DNA of 64,000 nucleotides from Xanthomonas vasicola. GTDB taxonomy: Bacteria; Pseudomonadota; Gammaproteobacteria; Xanthomonadales; Xanthomonadaceae. Position numbers and translations under genes: made by a program. Within the stretch, counting starts at the first letter, position 1, and every line of letters starts with the position of its first letter. Below are positions 38,616 through 48,703 of this stretch, piece by piece. The stretch is from the NCBI RefSeq assembly GCF_000772705.2, contig NZ_JSBW02000059.1, positions 62,001-126,000 on the forward strand. Direction: 5' to 3'. The notes under the pieces are model-generated. The model saw nothing but the letters and a program-made list of their open reading frames with translations, was not told the DNA's origin and did not search any database.

Positions 38616-39185
38616 ATGACCCGCTCGATCGATGGCATTCGCGCTTACATAGTGACCGGCCTGTTGGCCGCCGGACTGCTGGGGTGCGCATTGCCTGCGC
38701 GCAGCCAGCCGCCGCTGGATCTGTTGATTGACCGCATCGTGCAGCGCAATGCCATTGGCGATGCGGTGGCGCTGAGCAAGTGGGACAGCGGCAAGCCGGT
38801 GCTGGACCAGGCGCGCGAGGCGGCAGTGCTGCAAAGCGTGCGCGATCAGGCGCCGGCGCATGGGCTGGATGCCGACGACGCGGCGCGTTTCTTTGGCGCG
38901 CAAATCGAAGCCAACAAGTTGGTGCAGTACGCGCTGTTGAACCGTTGGCACGAGCGCGGACGTGCGCCGAATACCGCACGTCCGGATCTCACAGCGCTGC
39001 GCGCACGCCTGGATCAACTGCAGGGCGAATTGCTCGATGCGCTGGCCGATGTGGCATCAGCGCGCAGCGCGCCCGACTGCCCGGCCGCCACGGCACGTGC
39101 CGCATCGCATTACGCCGAGCAGTGGCAGCTGAATGCGCTGCATCACGCAGCACTGGTGCGCGGCCTGGGCGATTTTTGCCACTGA
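38616..39185 (+). CDS. Secreted chorismate mutase (AroQ-gamma type)
   Basis: A 189-residue protein with a signal peptide (AYIVTGLLAAGLLGCALPARS) and an all-helical AroQ fold: LLIDRIVQRNAIGDAVALSK, REAAVLQSVRDQA and FFGAQIEANKLVQ hold the Arg, Lys, Glu and Gln of the active site. It turns chorismate into prephenate in the periplasm. Secreted mutases of plant pathogens and parasites have been proposed to alter host salicylate or phenylpropanoid levels. That role is not shown here. A lipobox-like LLGC makes a lipoprotein form possible. Confidence 0.8.
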   Translation: MTRSIDGIRAYIVTGLLAAGLLGCALPARSQPPLDLLIDRIVQRNAIGDAVALSKWDSGKPVLDQAREAAVLQSVRDQAPAHGLDADDAARFFGAQIEANKLVQYALLNRWHERGRAPNTARPDLTALRARLDQLQGELLDALADVASARSAPDCPAATARAASHYAEQWQLNALHHAALVRGLGDFCH

Positions 39186-39721
39186 TTCCGCGCGGTGGAA
39201 TTGGTTTGCGACGCTGTCGCGCGGTTTAGAGCGGCTGACAAACGTAGCGAGCAGTCATCAGGTGGGCGTGGACTGCGTGCATGAACCGCAGGGTACGGGT
39301 TGGACATGAGGCGTCCCAGTGCAGGCCTCGCCTGCCTGGCGTTGAACGCGTTAGCTCAGGGAGCTGGTCTTACTGCACGGCGCCCAACGCGGTTTTTGCT
39401 GTTTGAAATCGCGGCACAGGGCTGGATCGTCGAATTGCCGAACCTGTACGCGATTGACTTTGCGGCCATGCGCCTGGCTGCTGCACGACACCGACAGAGC
39501 CTGCCCGTCGCTTGTCATGGCATCGCACAGCTCCACTGGTAAATTGATGTGGGAGCGAGGAGCTCATTGGCGTCCCCTTAGGAGGAGGACGCTGCGTTGA
39601 TCGGCACTTGAGGAAACGTGGTCGCTTCGGAAACGCTAGGTCCACGGAAAGCGACCTCCATTGTTTCCATGTACGGTCGCCACACAGCCGAACGATCACT
39701 CACTGCCTGCGCATGCTGCGA
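39186..39721. other. Gene-poor gap holding second palindrome
   Basis: This 536-base stretch lies between the chorismate mutase and the GtrA-like gene (convergent). It contains the diverged palindrome copy (39234-39355). Short open frames exist (for example 39300-39542), but none has a ribosome site or recognisable protein. Confidence 0.5.
39234..39355. repeat. Imperfect palindrome, diverged copy 2
   Basis: gctgacaaacgtagcgagca, then tgaaccgcagggtacgggtt and gcctcgcctgcctggcgttg, align along its whole length with the reverse complement of the element at 3553-3680. The ends are worn (gctgac and gttagc). It is clearly the same family but older or less constrained. Confidence 0.65.
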
Positions 39722-40105
39722 TCAGCGATACACCACATGCCGGCCCAGAAAGAACGACACGATCGCCAGGCCGCCTTCGACCAGCGGTTTTGCCAGCCAC
39801 GCCTGACGTAGCCCGAGTAGGTTTACCGTGGTCGAGAGCAGCCAGGTGCTGATCACGGTGAGTGCCAGCCACATCAGCGCGAAGCGGCAGAAGCGTTGCC
39901 AACCCAGTCGCGCATCGCCCTGCTGGGCGAAGGTGTAACGGCCATTTAGCCAGAAGCCGAGCATGGCGCCGCCGATACGTCCAAGCAGATTGGCCGGCAC
40001 CGCAGGCATGCCTGCGGCGGTGGCGGCGATGAAGATGCCGCAATCTACAGCCAGCTGCAGGGCACCAATCATCATGAACTGGCTGCCTTGGCGGAACAGA
40101 CTCAT
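39722..40105 (-). CDS. GtrA-family membrane protein
   Basis: The 127-residue protein has four helices and the family pattern [27 protein letters not shown] and a final [10 protein letters not shown]. GtrA proteins are thought to flip undecaprenyl-linked sugars for surface polysaccharide modification. The start is ATG 40105 ([10 protein letters not shown]). No glycosyltransferase gene is next to it, which is unusual for a serotype-conversion locus. Confidence 0.75.
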   Translation of the reverse strand: MSLFRQGSQFMMIGALQLAVDCGIFIAATAAGMPAVPANLLGRIGGAMLGFWLNGRYTFAQQGDARLGWQRFCRFALMWLALTVISTWLLSTTVNLLGLRQAWLAKPLVEGGLAIVSFFLGRHVVYR

Positions 40106-40249
40106 GCGTGTCGGACAGAGGGAAGGGGCGCCCATCCTAGCGGCAGCGAGACCCAAACGCTGTTATCGCAGACGAACACTGCATCCGGGCAACGACGTGA
40201 CCGGGTGCAGCGACTAGAATTTAGCCATCATATTGCCTGGAATGTCTTG

Positions 40250-41614
40250 ATGACTCTGCCCCTGCACGTTGTGATCCTGGCCGCGGGCGAGGGTAAGCGC
40301 ATGCGCTCGTCCCTGCCCAAAGTGCTGCAGCCGCTAGCGGGCCAGCCGATGCTGGCGCAGGTCATCGCCACTGCGCGGCAGCTGCAGCCGGCGGCGATCC
40401 ATATCGTGCACGGGCACGGCGGCGATCAGGTGCAGGCCGCCTTCGCCGATCAAAGCGATCTGCGCTGGGCCGAGCAGCGCGAGCAGCTCGGCACCGGGCA
40501 TGCGGTGCAGCAAGCGATGCCTGCCATTCCCGACGCGGCGACGGTGCTGGTGCTGTACGGCGATGTGCCGCTGATCCGCAGTGACAGCCTGTTGCAGTTG
40601 CTGCATGCATCGGGCCGCATGGCGGTGCTGGTGGCCGAGCTGGCCAATCCCACCGGCTACGGGCGCATCCTGCGCGATGCCGAAGGCAAGGTGGCCGCCA
40701 TCGTCGAGCAGAAGGATGCCAACGACGAACAGCGCCGCATCCGCACCATCAATACCGGCATCCTCACCGCCGAATCCACCGCACTGCGCCGCTGGTTGGG
40801 TGGCTTGTCCAACGACAATGCGCAGGGCGAGTTCTATCTCACCGACGTGTTCGCCCGCGCCGCTGCCGATTTCACGCCGGCCGACATGGTGCATGTGGCC
40901 GATCCGCAGGAGGTGGAAGGTGCCAACGACCCTTGGCAACTGGCCCAGCTCGAACGTGCCTGGCAACTGCGCGCTGCGCGTGCGCTGTGCCTGCAGGGCG
41001 TGCGCATGGCCGACCCGGCGCGCGTGGAGCAGCGTGGCAGCGTGCAGGTGGGCCGCGATGTGCAGCTGGATATCGATGTGATCCTGGAAGGCGAGGTGAC
41101 GCTGGGCGATGACGTGGTGATCGGCCCGTTCGTGCGCTTGCGCGACGTGACGCTCGGCGCCGGCACCCAAGTGCGCGCACACAGCGACCTGGAAGGCGTG
41201 ATCACCGAGGGCGCGGTGCAGATCGGGCCTTTCGCGCGTCTGCGCCCCGGCACCGTATTGGCCGATGGCGTCCATATCGGCAATTTTGTGGAGACCAAAA
41301 AGGTCACCATGGGCGTGGGCAGCAAGGCCAACCATCTGACCTATTTGGGCGATGCGGTGATCGGCAGCAAGGTCAACATCGGTGCCGGCACCATCACCTG
41401 CAACTACGACGGAGTGAACAAGTCGCAGACCACTATCGGCGATGGTGCGTTTGTCGGCTCCAACAGTGCGTTGGTGGCGCCGATCGAGATTGGCGCAAAT
41501 TCCACCATCGGGGCCGGGTCGGTGATCACGCGCGATGCGCCGCCGGGCCAGCTCAGCGTGACACGTGCGCGGCAGACCGTGATCGAAGGCTGGGAGCGGC
41601 CGACCAAGAAATAG
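40250..41614 (+). CDS. glmU: Bifunctional GlmU (UDP-GlcNAc synthesis)
   Basis: The 454-residue enzyme has an N-terminal uridyltransferase domain ([13 protein letters not shown], with the pyrophosphorylase motif) and a C-terminal left-handed beta-helix acetyltransferase ([39 protein letters not shown]). It makes UDP-GlcNAc from GlcN-1-P for peptidoglycan and LPS. GlmS, which starts the pathway, is encoded about 8.5 kb away, also on the plus strand. The start ATG 40250 fits the standard N-terminus. Confidence 0.94.
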   Translation: MTLPLHVVILAAGEGKRMRSSLPKVLQPLAGQPMLAQVIATARQLQPAAIHIVHGHGGDQVQAAFADQSDLRWAEQREQLGTGHAVQQAMPAIPDAATVLVLYGDVPLIRSDSLLQLLHASGRMAVLVAELANPTGYGRILRDAEGKVAAIVEQKDANDEQRRIRTINTGILTAESTALRRWLGGLSNDNAQGEFYLTDVFARAAADFTPADMVHVADPQEVEGANDPWQLAQLERAWQLRAARALCLQGVRMADPARVEQRGSVQVGRDVQLDIDVILEGEVTLGDDVVIGPFVRLRDVTLGAGTQVRAHSDLEGVITEGAVQIGPFARLRPGTVLADGVHIGNFVETKKVTMGVGSKANHLTYLGDAVIGSKVNIGAGTITCNYDGVNKSQTTIGDGAFVGSNSALVAPIEIGANSTIGAGSVITRDAPPGQLSVTRARQTVIEGWERPTKK

Positions 41615-41950
41615 CTGCGCTGCACTCTGGATCGCAGAGAGCAGCGCCGCGCTGGCGCTGGTTGCGCTACTGGCGCGACCCATCGGAAGCGCGCGACAGC
41701 TCCGTCGTTCTCGGCGCGATGCGTCAAGGGCTGCTAGCGGGCCCCAGGGGGCTCGGCCGCCGGTGTAGTGCCGCCCCGCATTGAACGTGTAGGAGCGCAC
41801 CCGGGCGCGACCGGCATTACCGGTAACGCCCATCGCGCCCAAGGGCGCCGCTATGACGTGCGCGGGGCGCGTCTGCTAGCGGCGGTGTGATGCAAACCCA
41901 TGGATTGCATGGATCCCAAGTGCTATTCAGTCCTGAGCCCCTTGCTAGGT
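41615..41950. other. Convergent gap with REP-like hairpin
   Basis: 336 bases between the stops of glmU and the NtrY-like kinase gene. The main visible structure is the hairpin at 41795-41848. No coding frame is credible. Confidence 0.5.
41795..41848. repeat. REP-like hairpin in convergent gap
   Basis: gcgcacccgggcgcga (41795-41810) pairs with tcgcgcccaagggcgc (41833-41848) with three mismatches, and taccggta is nested in the loop. The preceding gtaggagc motif recurs within the repeat at 35185-35345. It probably ends transcripts from both sides. Confidence 0.55.
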
Positions 41951-43309
41951 TCAAGCCGCCAACGGCAACAGCAGGGTCACGCACAATCCACCGTGTTCGC
42001 GGTTGTGCAGCGAGATGCGGCCGCCATGCGCTTCGGCAATTTCGCGGGTGAGTGCAAGGCCGAGACCGGTGCCGTTGCGCTTGGTCGAATAGAACGGCAT
42101 GAGTGCGTTGTGCAGCACCGCTTCGTTCATGCCGTTGCCACGGTCCAGCACTTCGATCCGCAGCCACTGCGGTACGCGCGTGACCCGCAGCGCCACGTCG
42201 CTATTGGGCGGCTGCGCTTCGCTGCAGGCTTCGTGGGCATTTTTCAGCAGATTGAGCAGCGCCTGCTCGATTTGCGCTGCGTCGATGCGGCTGGAAACAT
42301 CGGTGAGCCTGCCCTCCACCTGGAAGGGGATCTGTTGCCGCAAGCGCTCCAGAAACGGCGCCCATTCGATGGTCTGCAACTGCGGTTGCGGCAATTTGGC
42401 AAAGCGCGCATAGCCGCGGATGAAGCCTTCCAGGTGGCGCGCGCGCTCTTCGATGGTTTCGAATACGGTGCCCAGCCGATCGGTGCGTTTGCGGCGCAGC
42501 AGCTCGGCACCGGAATGCGCCAGCGAGGCGATCGGTGCCAGCGAGTTATTCAATTCGTGGCTGATCACGCGGATGACCTTTTTCCAGGTCTGCACTTCCT
42601 GGCGGCGCAACTCAGTGGTCAATGTGCGGATCAACAGCAGCTCGTGTCCGCGCCCGTTGATGTGAAAGCTGCGGCGCGACAGGTGGTAGATCTGCTCGTC
42701 TTCTTCGTCATCGCCATCTTCGCGTACCGCGAACAGACAGTCGCCGCCACGTGCCAGCGCGTCGCGTAATTCGCCGGGCATGCGGCCAAGCACATCGTCC
42801 AAGTGCTGGCCTTCAAGCTTGCGTCCGTCGTAGAGCAGTTTGCGTGCGGCGTTATTGGAAAACCCGATTCGCCGCAGGCCATCGCCGCCGGCGACCACCA
42901 ACAGCATGGCCACCGGCGTGTTCTGCAGCATGGTGTCGAGCATCAACTCGCGCTGTACCAGATGGCTTCGCTGCGCACGCAACACATCGCCAAGTTCGGC
43001 ATGCGCTTGCACCAGTTGCGCCAGTTCGTCGTTGCCGCGCCAGTACACGCCGAAGTTGTACTCGCCATCGCGATAGCTACTGGTAGTGCCGGCCAGCGCA
43101 CGAAACAGCGAGCGCATCGGCGCGGTGGCGCGGGTGAGGCTGAACCACATCGCTGCCAGCAACACGACGACCGAAATCGCCGCCACTTGCCAGCCGCGGT
43201 CCAGCCAGTACGCCATGAACCACGGCAAGGCGGCTGCCAGCGCAAGCACCGGCAACAAGCGTAAAAACAGCGACAACGTGAAAGAGCGGTTCCGCATACG
43301 CAGGTTCAT
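41951..43309 (-). CDS. NtrY-like membrane sensor histidine kinase
   Basis: The 452-residue kinase has two N-terminal helices (about 12-58), a HAMP-like linker, a PAS-like segment (about 125-225) and the kinase core. His251 lies in ISHELNNSLAPI, the NtrB/NtrY-type H box. N box NLLKNAHEAC, DRGNGM and GTGLGL complete it. Its start overlaps the stop of the sigma-54 regulator gene by ATGA, so it is the cognate kinase. It is the last gene of the ABC transporter operon. The signal may be the transporter's substrate or envelope stress. Confidence 0.85.
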   Translation of the reverse strand: MNLRMRNRSFTLSLFLRLLPVLALAAALPWFMAYWLDRGWQVAAISVVVLLAAMWFSLTRATAPMRSLFRALAGTTSSYRDGEYNFGVYWRGNDELAQLVQAHAELGDVLRAQRSHLVQRELMLDTMLQNTPVAMLLVVAGGDGLRRIGFSNNAARKLLYDGRKLEGQHLDDVLGRMPGELRDALARGGDCLFAVREDGDDEEDEQIYHLSRRSFHINGRGHELLLIRTLTTELRRQEVQTWKKVIRVISHELNNSLAPIASLAHSGAELLRRKRTDRLGTVFETIEERARHLEGFIRGYARFAKLPQPQLQTIEWAPFLERLRQQIPFQVEGRLTDVSSRIDAAQIEQALLNLLKNAHEACSEAQPPNSDVALRVTRVPQWLRIEVLDRGNGMNEAVLHNALMPFYSTKRNGTGLGLALTREIAEAHGGRISLHNREHGGLCVTLLLPLAA

Positions 43310-44649
43310 TCCGAGGTGATGCCGTAGCGGTCCATGCGCCGATACAGCGCCTGGCGGCTCAGCCCCAACTCGGCGGCGGCTTGTGCGATCACGCCTTGCG
43401 CACGTGCCAGCGCCTGCTCGATGCGCGCGCGATCCGGCTCGCCTGCAGCAGGCGTTGCCGGCCGTGGCGCCGCAGCACGCGGCAGATGCAGATCGCTGGC
43501 TTCGATGCGCGCCCCTTGTGCGAGCAAGGCGGCACGTTGCAGCACATTGCGCAGTTCGCGCACGTTGCCTGGCCAGGCATGCCGTTGCAATGCATCGTGC
43601 GCTTGCGTGGAGAGCGGCTTTTCGCCAGCGAGGAAATGGTCGGCCAGCGGGCCGATATCGCCGGGGCGCTCGGCCAGTGCGGGCAGCGCGATTTCCACGG
43701 TGTTGAGTCGGTAATACAGATCCTCGCGAAAACTGCCGTCGCGGATCATCGCTGCCAGATCGGCATTGGTCGCGCTGATCACGCGCACCTTGGCGTGGCG
43801 TTCGCGGTTGGAGCCCAGCCGCTCGTAGCGGCCGGTTTCCAATACGCGCAGCAGTTTCATTTGCCCGGCCAGCGGCAGGTTGCCGATCTCATCGAGAAAC
43901 AGCGTGCCGCCATCGGCCGCTCCGAACTTGCCTTCGCGCGCCTTGTTGGCGCCTGTGTAGGCACCGGCTTCTGCGCCGAATAATTCGGCTTCGATCAATT
44001 CGCCTGGCAATGCACCGCAATTGAGTGCAATGAACGGTCCGTGCTTGGCGGTCGAGTTGGCTTGGATGATTTCGGCGATTTTTTCCTTGCCACTGCCGTT
44101 GGGGCCGGTAATCAGCACCGGCAGGTCGGAGCGTGCGACCTGGCAGGCAAGGGCGATGGCGCGTTCGCTGGCCGGATCGGCGAACACCGCACCGCGCAGG
44201 TCGTAGCGTTGGGTCAGCTGCTCGCGACCGCGCCGTTCGCGTTCGCGACGACGTTCCAGTTCGCGGCGTGCTTCGGAAAGTTCCAGCAGGTTGTTGACCG
44301 TGGTCAGCAGCTTGGTGTCGTCCCAGGGCTTGGCGATGTAATCGGCTGCGCCGGCCTTGACCAGGCCCACCGCGCTGCCCAGATGGGTCCACGCGGTGAG
44401 CAGAATCACCGGCAGGTCCGGGTGACGCTGACGCAGTTGGGTAAACAGCGCCTCGCCTTCTTCGCCGGAGGTGGTGTCGGCGGTGAAGTTCATGTCCTGG
44501 ATCACCAGATCGAACGCCTGCTCGTCCAGCAGCGCCAGCCCGGCCTGCGGCGAATGCGCGTGCCGCGCCTCGATGTCGTGCAACGAAAACAGCACTTCCA
44601 ATGCAGTGGCCACGGCCGTGTTGTCGTCGATGATCAGGATGTGCGGCAT
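43306..44649 (-). CDS. Sigma-54-dependent response regulator
   Basis: A 447-residue NtrC-type activator. Receiver with Asp52 (VIQDMNF), AAA+ domain with Walker A GPNGSGKE (182-189), sigma-54 contact loop GAYTGA (229-234, Tyr in place of the usual Phe), Walker B TLFLDEIG, and a Fis-type helix-turn-helix ([20 protein letters not shown]). Activators with GAYTGA are known but uncommon. Its likely target is the promoter of its own operon, where a sigma-54 element and a hexamer cluster are found. The start ATG 44649 is preferred to one 12 codons upstream. Confidence 0.88.
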   Translation of the reverse strand: MPHILIIDDNTAVATALEVLFSLHDIEARHAHSPQAGLALLDEQAFDLVIQDMNFTADTTSGEEGEALFTQLRQRHPDLPVILLTAWTHLGSAVGLVKAGAADYIAKPWDDTKLLTTVNNLLELSEARRELERRRERERRGREQLTQRYDLRGAVFADPASERAIALACQVARSDLPVLITGPNGSGKEKIAEIIQANSTAKHGPFIALNCGALPGELIEAELFGAEAGAYTGANKAREGKFGAADGGTLFLDEIGNLPLAGQMKLLRVLETGRYERLGSNRERHAKVRVISATNADLAAMIRDGSFREDLYYRLNTVEIALPALAERPGDIGPLADHFLAGEKPLSTQAHDALQRHAWPGNVRELRNVLQRAALLAQGARIEASDLHLPRAAAPRPATPAAGEPDRARIEQALARAQGVIAQAAAELGLSRQALYRRMDRYGITSE

Positions 44650-44809
44650 CGCATTGCTCAAGAAGGCGCGGGATGGGATCGGCACAGAATACTGGCAACA
44701 CGCAGCGACAACGCGCTGCTCGGCGGGGGCGGCAGATCGCCGGGCGGCAAGGTCGGCGGACTCAAGCGGCCGATGCAGGGTGCATCGGCTGTTGCCGGCA
44801 CGGCGCTGG

Positions 44810-45244
44810 TTATGGAGCCGCGGGCGGCAACAGCGGTGTGTACGTGGCCGCTGTCCAGATCAGGTGCACCTGCACACCATCGCGCATGACATCCACGGCG
44901 ATGGGGTTGCCTGCAGCAGCCTGCAGTGCGGCCAGCAATGTTGCGATTGTGGTGATCTGGGTTCGGCCCGCCGTGCGCACGCGGTCGCCACGTTGCAACT
45001 GCAGGCTGAGCGACGCGCTGGCCTGGGTCACCAGCAATCCGTCGCTACTGGCGACGAGTTCCAGAACTTGATCGTCATGGCGCCAGTTCAGCCGGGTGTC
45101 GTCGATGGCGAGCACCTCTTGCGTCGAAGTGCTGGACGAGGCCGACGCCGCGTGCGCCCGCGTTGCCGCATCGGCCTGGCCGGGGTGAAGGAGGCGGCAG
45201 GCGGTCAGGGCGATCAATGCCGATGATGCAAGAGAGCAAGGCAT
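44810..45244 (-). CDS. Small lipoprotein with PDZ-like C-terminus
   Basis: A 144-residue protein starting MPCSLASSALIALTAC, where LTAC is a lipobox (Cys16). After a Ala/Ser-rich spacer the C-terminal part (LLVTQASASLSLQLQRGDRV, then IATLLAALQAAAGNPIAVDV) looks like a truncated PDZ fold. It lies between the permease and regulator genes of the same operon, so it may link the transporter with the sensor kinase. That role is inferred from position alone. Confidence 0.55.
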   Translation of the reverse strand: MPCSLASSALIALTACRLLHPGQADAATRAHAASASSSTSTQEVLAIDDTRLNWRHDDQVLELVASSDGLLVTQASASLSLQLQRGDRVRTAGRTQITTIATLLAALQAAAGNPIAVDVMRDGVQVHLIWTAATYTPLLPPAAP

Positions 45245-45340
45245 GAGGGAATCCGGTTCGTAACGATGGTGGAAACGCGCGGTGGATGGCGAGCCGGGTT
45301 GCTTCCCCACTGCCAAGCGACGGGGAAGCAACGCCGGCCA

Positions 45341-46567
45341 TCATGCACTGCGGGTGGCAACAGCCGGGGGCACTGCGGCTGCGCGGCGGGCCGGCCAGAA
45401 CACCGCCAGCTGGCCGAGCATCCATAGCAGCAGCGCGCCAATCGGCAGGTAGATTGCCGGCAGTCGCGGCAATTCATAGCGTGCCATCAGCCAGACGTTG
45501 ATCGAGTAGGCCATCAGCATGCCGAGCACGATGCCGACCGAGGCGAGCAGGAAATTCTCGATCTGGAAGTAGCGCAGGATCTGGCTGCGCGTTGCACCCA
45601 GCGCACGGCGGATACCGATCTGCTTGGTGCGTTGCTGCACCCAGAAACTCGCCAGGCCGACGATGCCCAAGGCGGTCACAATCAGCAGGGCGACGCACAC
45701 CGCTCCAAGCAGCCAGATCATGGCGCGATCATTGCGGAAATACTTTTCGCGGATTTCGGTGTAGGTCTCTTGTTTCAGCACCAACCGGCTGTTGTCCACT
45801 TTCATCAAGGCCGCCACTGCCGCCTTCAGCACTTCCGCCCGACGCAAGGGATCGGTGACACGTACGATGTATTGCCCGTTGTTATACGGTGGACGGATGG
45901 GCAGCAGCATCGAATAGTCCTTTGCCGACAGTCCATTGACATTGTTCGGCCGCGCCAGGGTGCGCACGATTCCGACGATACGCAGCGGGACATCGCCAGA
46001 GTAGATGGTCTTGCCGAGCGCGCTGTGGTCGGGGAACATCTTGTCCGCCGCCCCCTGCGTCAGAATGACCGCCGCACCCTTCTTGCGGACTTCATCGTCG
46101 TTATCAGCCTTTTCCTGGCTGATGTATTCGTCGGGGCTGAAGTCGCGGCCGGCATTCAATTGCAGGCCAAGTGCATCCAGGCTGCCTTCGCTGACCAGAT
46201 ACTGCGCGGCATTGAGCGTGGGGCGTTCCTGCTCCGGGGTCAGGGTCAGCCCCGTGTTGGACGAGTAATTGACGAAGGGGATCTGATTGGTGATGACCGC
46301 ATTGCGCACGCCGGGTACCGCGCGTAGCGCTGCCAGATCCTCCCGGGTACGTGCATCGGCATTGGCCTGCGGGCCGATGCCGTCCAGCTGGATGCTCAGC
46401 AACTCCTGTTCGGCGATGCCGCTGGGAGTCCGGAGCGTGTCCAGGCGATTGCCGATCAAAAACAGCGAATTGCAGATGATGGCGCAAGCCAGTGCGATCT
46501 CGAGCACGATCAGTGCGGCGGCCGTCTTATGGCGGCGCAAGGTGGAGATGATGGGTCGGATGTCCAT
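45341..46567 (-). CDS. MacB/FtsX-like ABC permease 2
   Basis: A 408-residue permease: one N-terminal helix (AAALIVLEIALACAIICNSL), a large periplasmic domain (about 50-280) and three C-terminal helices (ALLIVTALGIVGLASFWVQQ, then LASVGIVLGMLMAYSI). The motif RTKQIGIRRALGATRSQIL is the coupling-helix region of the FtsX family. With the preceding permease it should form a heterodimer driven by the ATPase encoded upstream. Confidence 0.85.
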   Translation of the reverse strand: MDIRPIISTLRRHKTAAALIVLEIALACAIICNSLFLIGNRLDTLRTPSGIAEQELLSIQLDGIGPQANADARTREDLAALRAVPGVRNAVITNQIPFVNYSSNTGLTLTPEQERPTLNAAQYLVSEGSLDALGLQLNAGRDFSPDEYISQEKADNDDEVRKKGAAVILTQGAADKMFPDHSALGKTIYSGDVPLRIVGIVRTLARPNNVNGLSAKDYSMLLPIRPPYNNGQYIVRVTDPLRRAEVLKAAVAALMKVDNSRLVLKQETYTEIREKYFRNDRAMIWLLGAVCVALLIVTALGIVGLASFWVQQRTKQIGIRRALGATRSQILRYFQIENFLLASVGIVLGMLMAYSINVWLMARYELPRLPAIYLPIGALLLWMLGQLAVFWPARRAAAVPPAVATRSA

Positions 46568-46622
46568 AGGCTGACCTTGAAGATAGGAAGCGTGGCTCGC
46601 CGCGATGCGGCGGGCAGGAGGT

Positions 46623-47924
46623 TCAGGACGACTTCAACTGCAGTGCCGGTGCGACCTGGATGGCGCGCCAGGACGGCAGGATGCCGGCGAGCAGGCTCGC
46701 GGCGATCGCAATGGCGAATGTCAGCAGCAGCATCGTGATATCCAGGTGCGCCAGTGCGGCGTAATCCACCGGTTGCTGACGCACGGCCCACAGCCCCAGC
46801 CACGCCAGCCCAAGTCCGCCGATGCCGCCGGCCAGGCCGATGGTCCCTGCCTCCACCAGGCACTGCGCAAAGATTGCGCCGCGCGACGCGCCAAGCGCAC
46901 GCCGCACGCCAATCTCTCCGCTGCGGCGCAGGAATTTCGCCAGCAACAGGCCGACCGTGTTGAGCAGGCACACCAGCAGAAAGCCCATGGCCAGCCACAA
47001 CTGCAGACGGACGTCGCTGGGAACCACCTTGTTGTAGTCCAGCCATTGCATCACGTTGCGCAGGCGCACATTGTTGGGCCGGGTAAAGCGCCCGGCGGCA
47101 CGTTGTTGATCGGAATAGTTTTCGAAGTAAGCCTTGTAGTCGCCCGCTTGCTTGGCATTTTCCAGCTCCACCCAGTACTGCACCCATGTGCAGGGCGCAT
47201 TCAGCGCGGTGGTGTCGCCTGCCTCGACCTTGCCGGAGCAGTTGGTCCCGCCGGCGTGGGCCAATTTCAGATCCATCGCCGTACTGAACGGCACATACAG
47301 CTGTTCGTTCGAGCCGTAGGTGTCTGTGATGTCGTAAAAGCGTGGGTCGATCTTCCAGGTATCCAGGACGCCGACGATACGGAAGGTGTTCTTGTCCACG
47401 CGCACTTCGCGCCCGACGCTGTTGCCACCGTCGAACAGCTTTTCGTTCAGCGACTTGCTGATCACCGCGACACGTTCGTGCCGCTCGTCGCTTGTGCCGG
47501 ACCACGCTTGGCCGTAGCGCAAGGGCACGTCGAACATCGCAAAGAAATCGGCCGAAGTGAAACGAGCGTTTAGCTTGAAAGGACTCAATCCACTGCGCTG
47601 TGGCTCGATCGCGACACTTCCGCCTGACATCATCGCCTGACGCATGGCGCGCTTCTCACGCAGCAGCGCCTCGGCGTCGAAGCGGGTGGACTGGTAATCG
47701 GGCTCGTCTCCCGGCTGATAGCCGGACTTCGGTTCCGCATCCACCTGCACATAGAACAACCGATCGCTCTTTTGCGGAATCGGGTCGCCCGACAACACAT
47801 GGAACACCGTCAGCGTTGTCATGCTGGCGCCGATACCCAGCGCGATGGCCAGCACCATCAGTGCGGTCAGCACCTTGTTGCGGCGGAAGCTGCGTACCGC
47901 AAGATTGAAGTAGTAGCCGAACAT
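46623..47924 (-). CDS. MacB/FtsX-like ABC permease 1
   Basis: A 433-residue permease of the same layout (helix VLTALMVLAIALGIGASMTT, periplasmic domain about 45-300, three C-terminal helices). The coupling motif is SGEIGVRRALGASRGAIF. Two Cys in the periplasmic domain (NCSGKV, PCTWVQ) may form a disulfide. MacB-type mechanotransmission exports peptides, toxins or lipoproteins through an outer-membrane channel; no tolC-like gene is nearby. Confidence 0.85.
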   Translation of the reverse strand: MFGYYFNLAVRSFRRNKVLTALMVLAIALGIGASMTTLTVFHVLSGDPIPQKSDRLFYVQVDAEPKSGYQPGDEPDYQSTRFDAEALLREKRAMRQAMMSGGSVAIEPQRSGLSPFKLNARFTSADFFAMFDVPLRYGQAWSGTSDERHERVAVISKSLNEKLFDGGNSVGREVRVDKNTFRIVGVLDTWKIDPRFYDITDTYGSNEQLYVPFSTAMDLKLAHAGGTNCSGKVEAGDTTALNAPCTWVQYWVELENAKQAGDYKAYFENYSDQQRAAGRFTRPNNVRLRNVMQWLDYNKVVPSDVRLQLWLAMGFLLVCLLNTVGLLLAKFLRRSGEIGVRRALGASRGAIFAQCLVEAGTIGLAGGIGGLGLAWLGLWAVRQQPVDYAALAHLDITMLLLTFAIAIAASLLAGILPSWRAIQVAPALQLKSS

Positions 47925-47935
47925 GGGTGGGCTCC

Positions 47936-48655
<720 letters not shown>

Positions 48656-48703
48656 TGCCGATTCCTTTGCGAAGAGAGTGTGCGACGAGTGGGAATGAGT
48701 GAA

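Noticed and set aside
39300..39542. 80-codon frame downstream of chorismate mutase
   Set aside because: It starts inside the diverged palindrome and has no ribosome site or recognisable domain.
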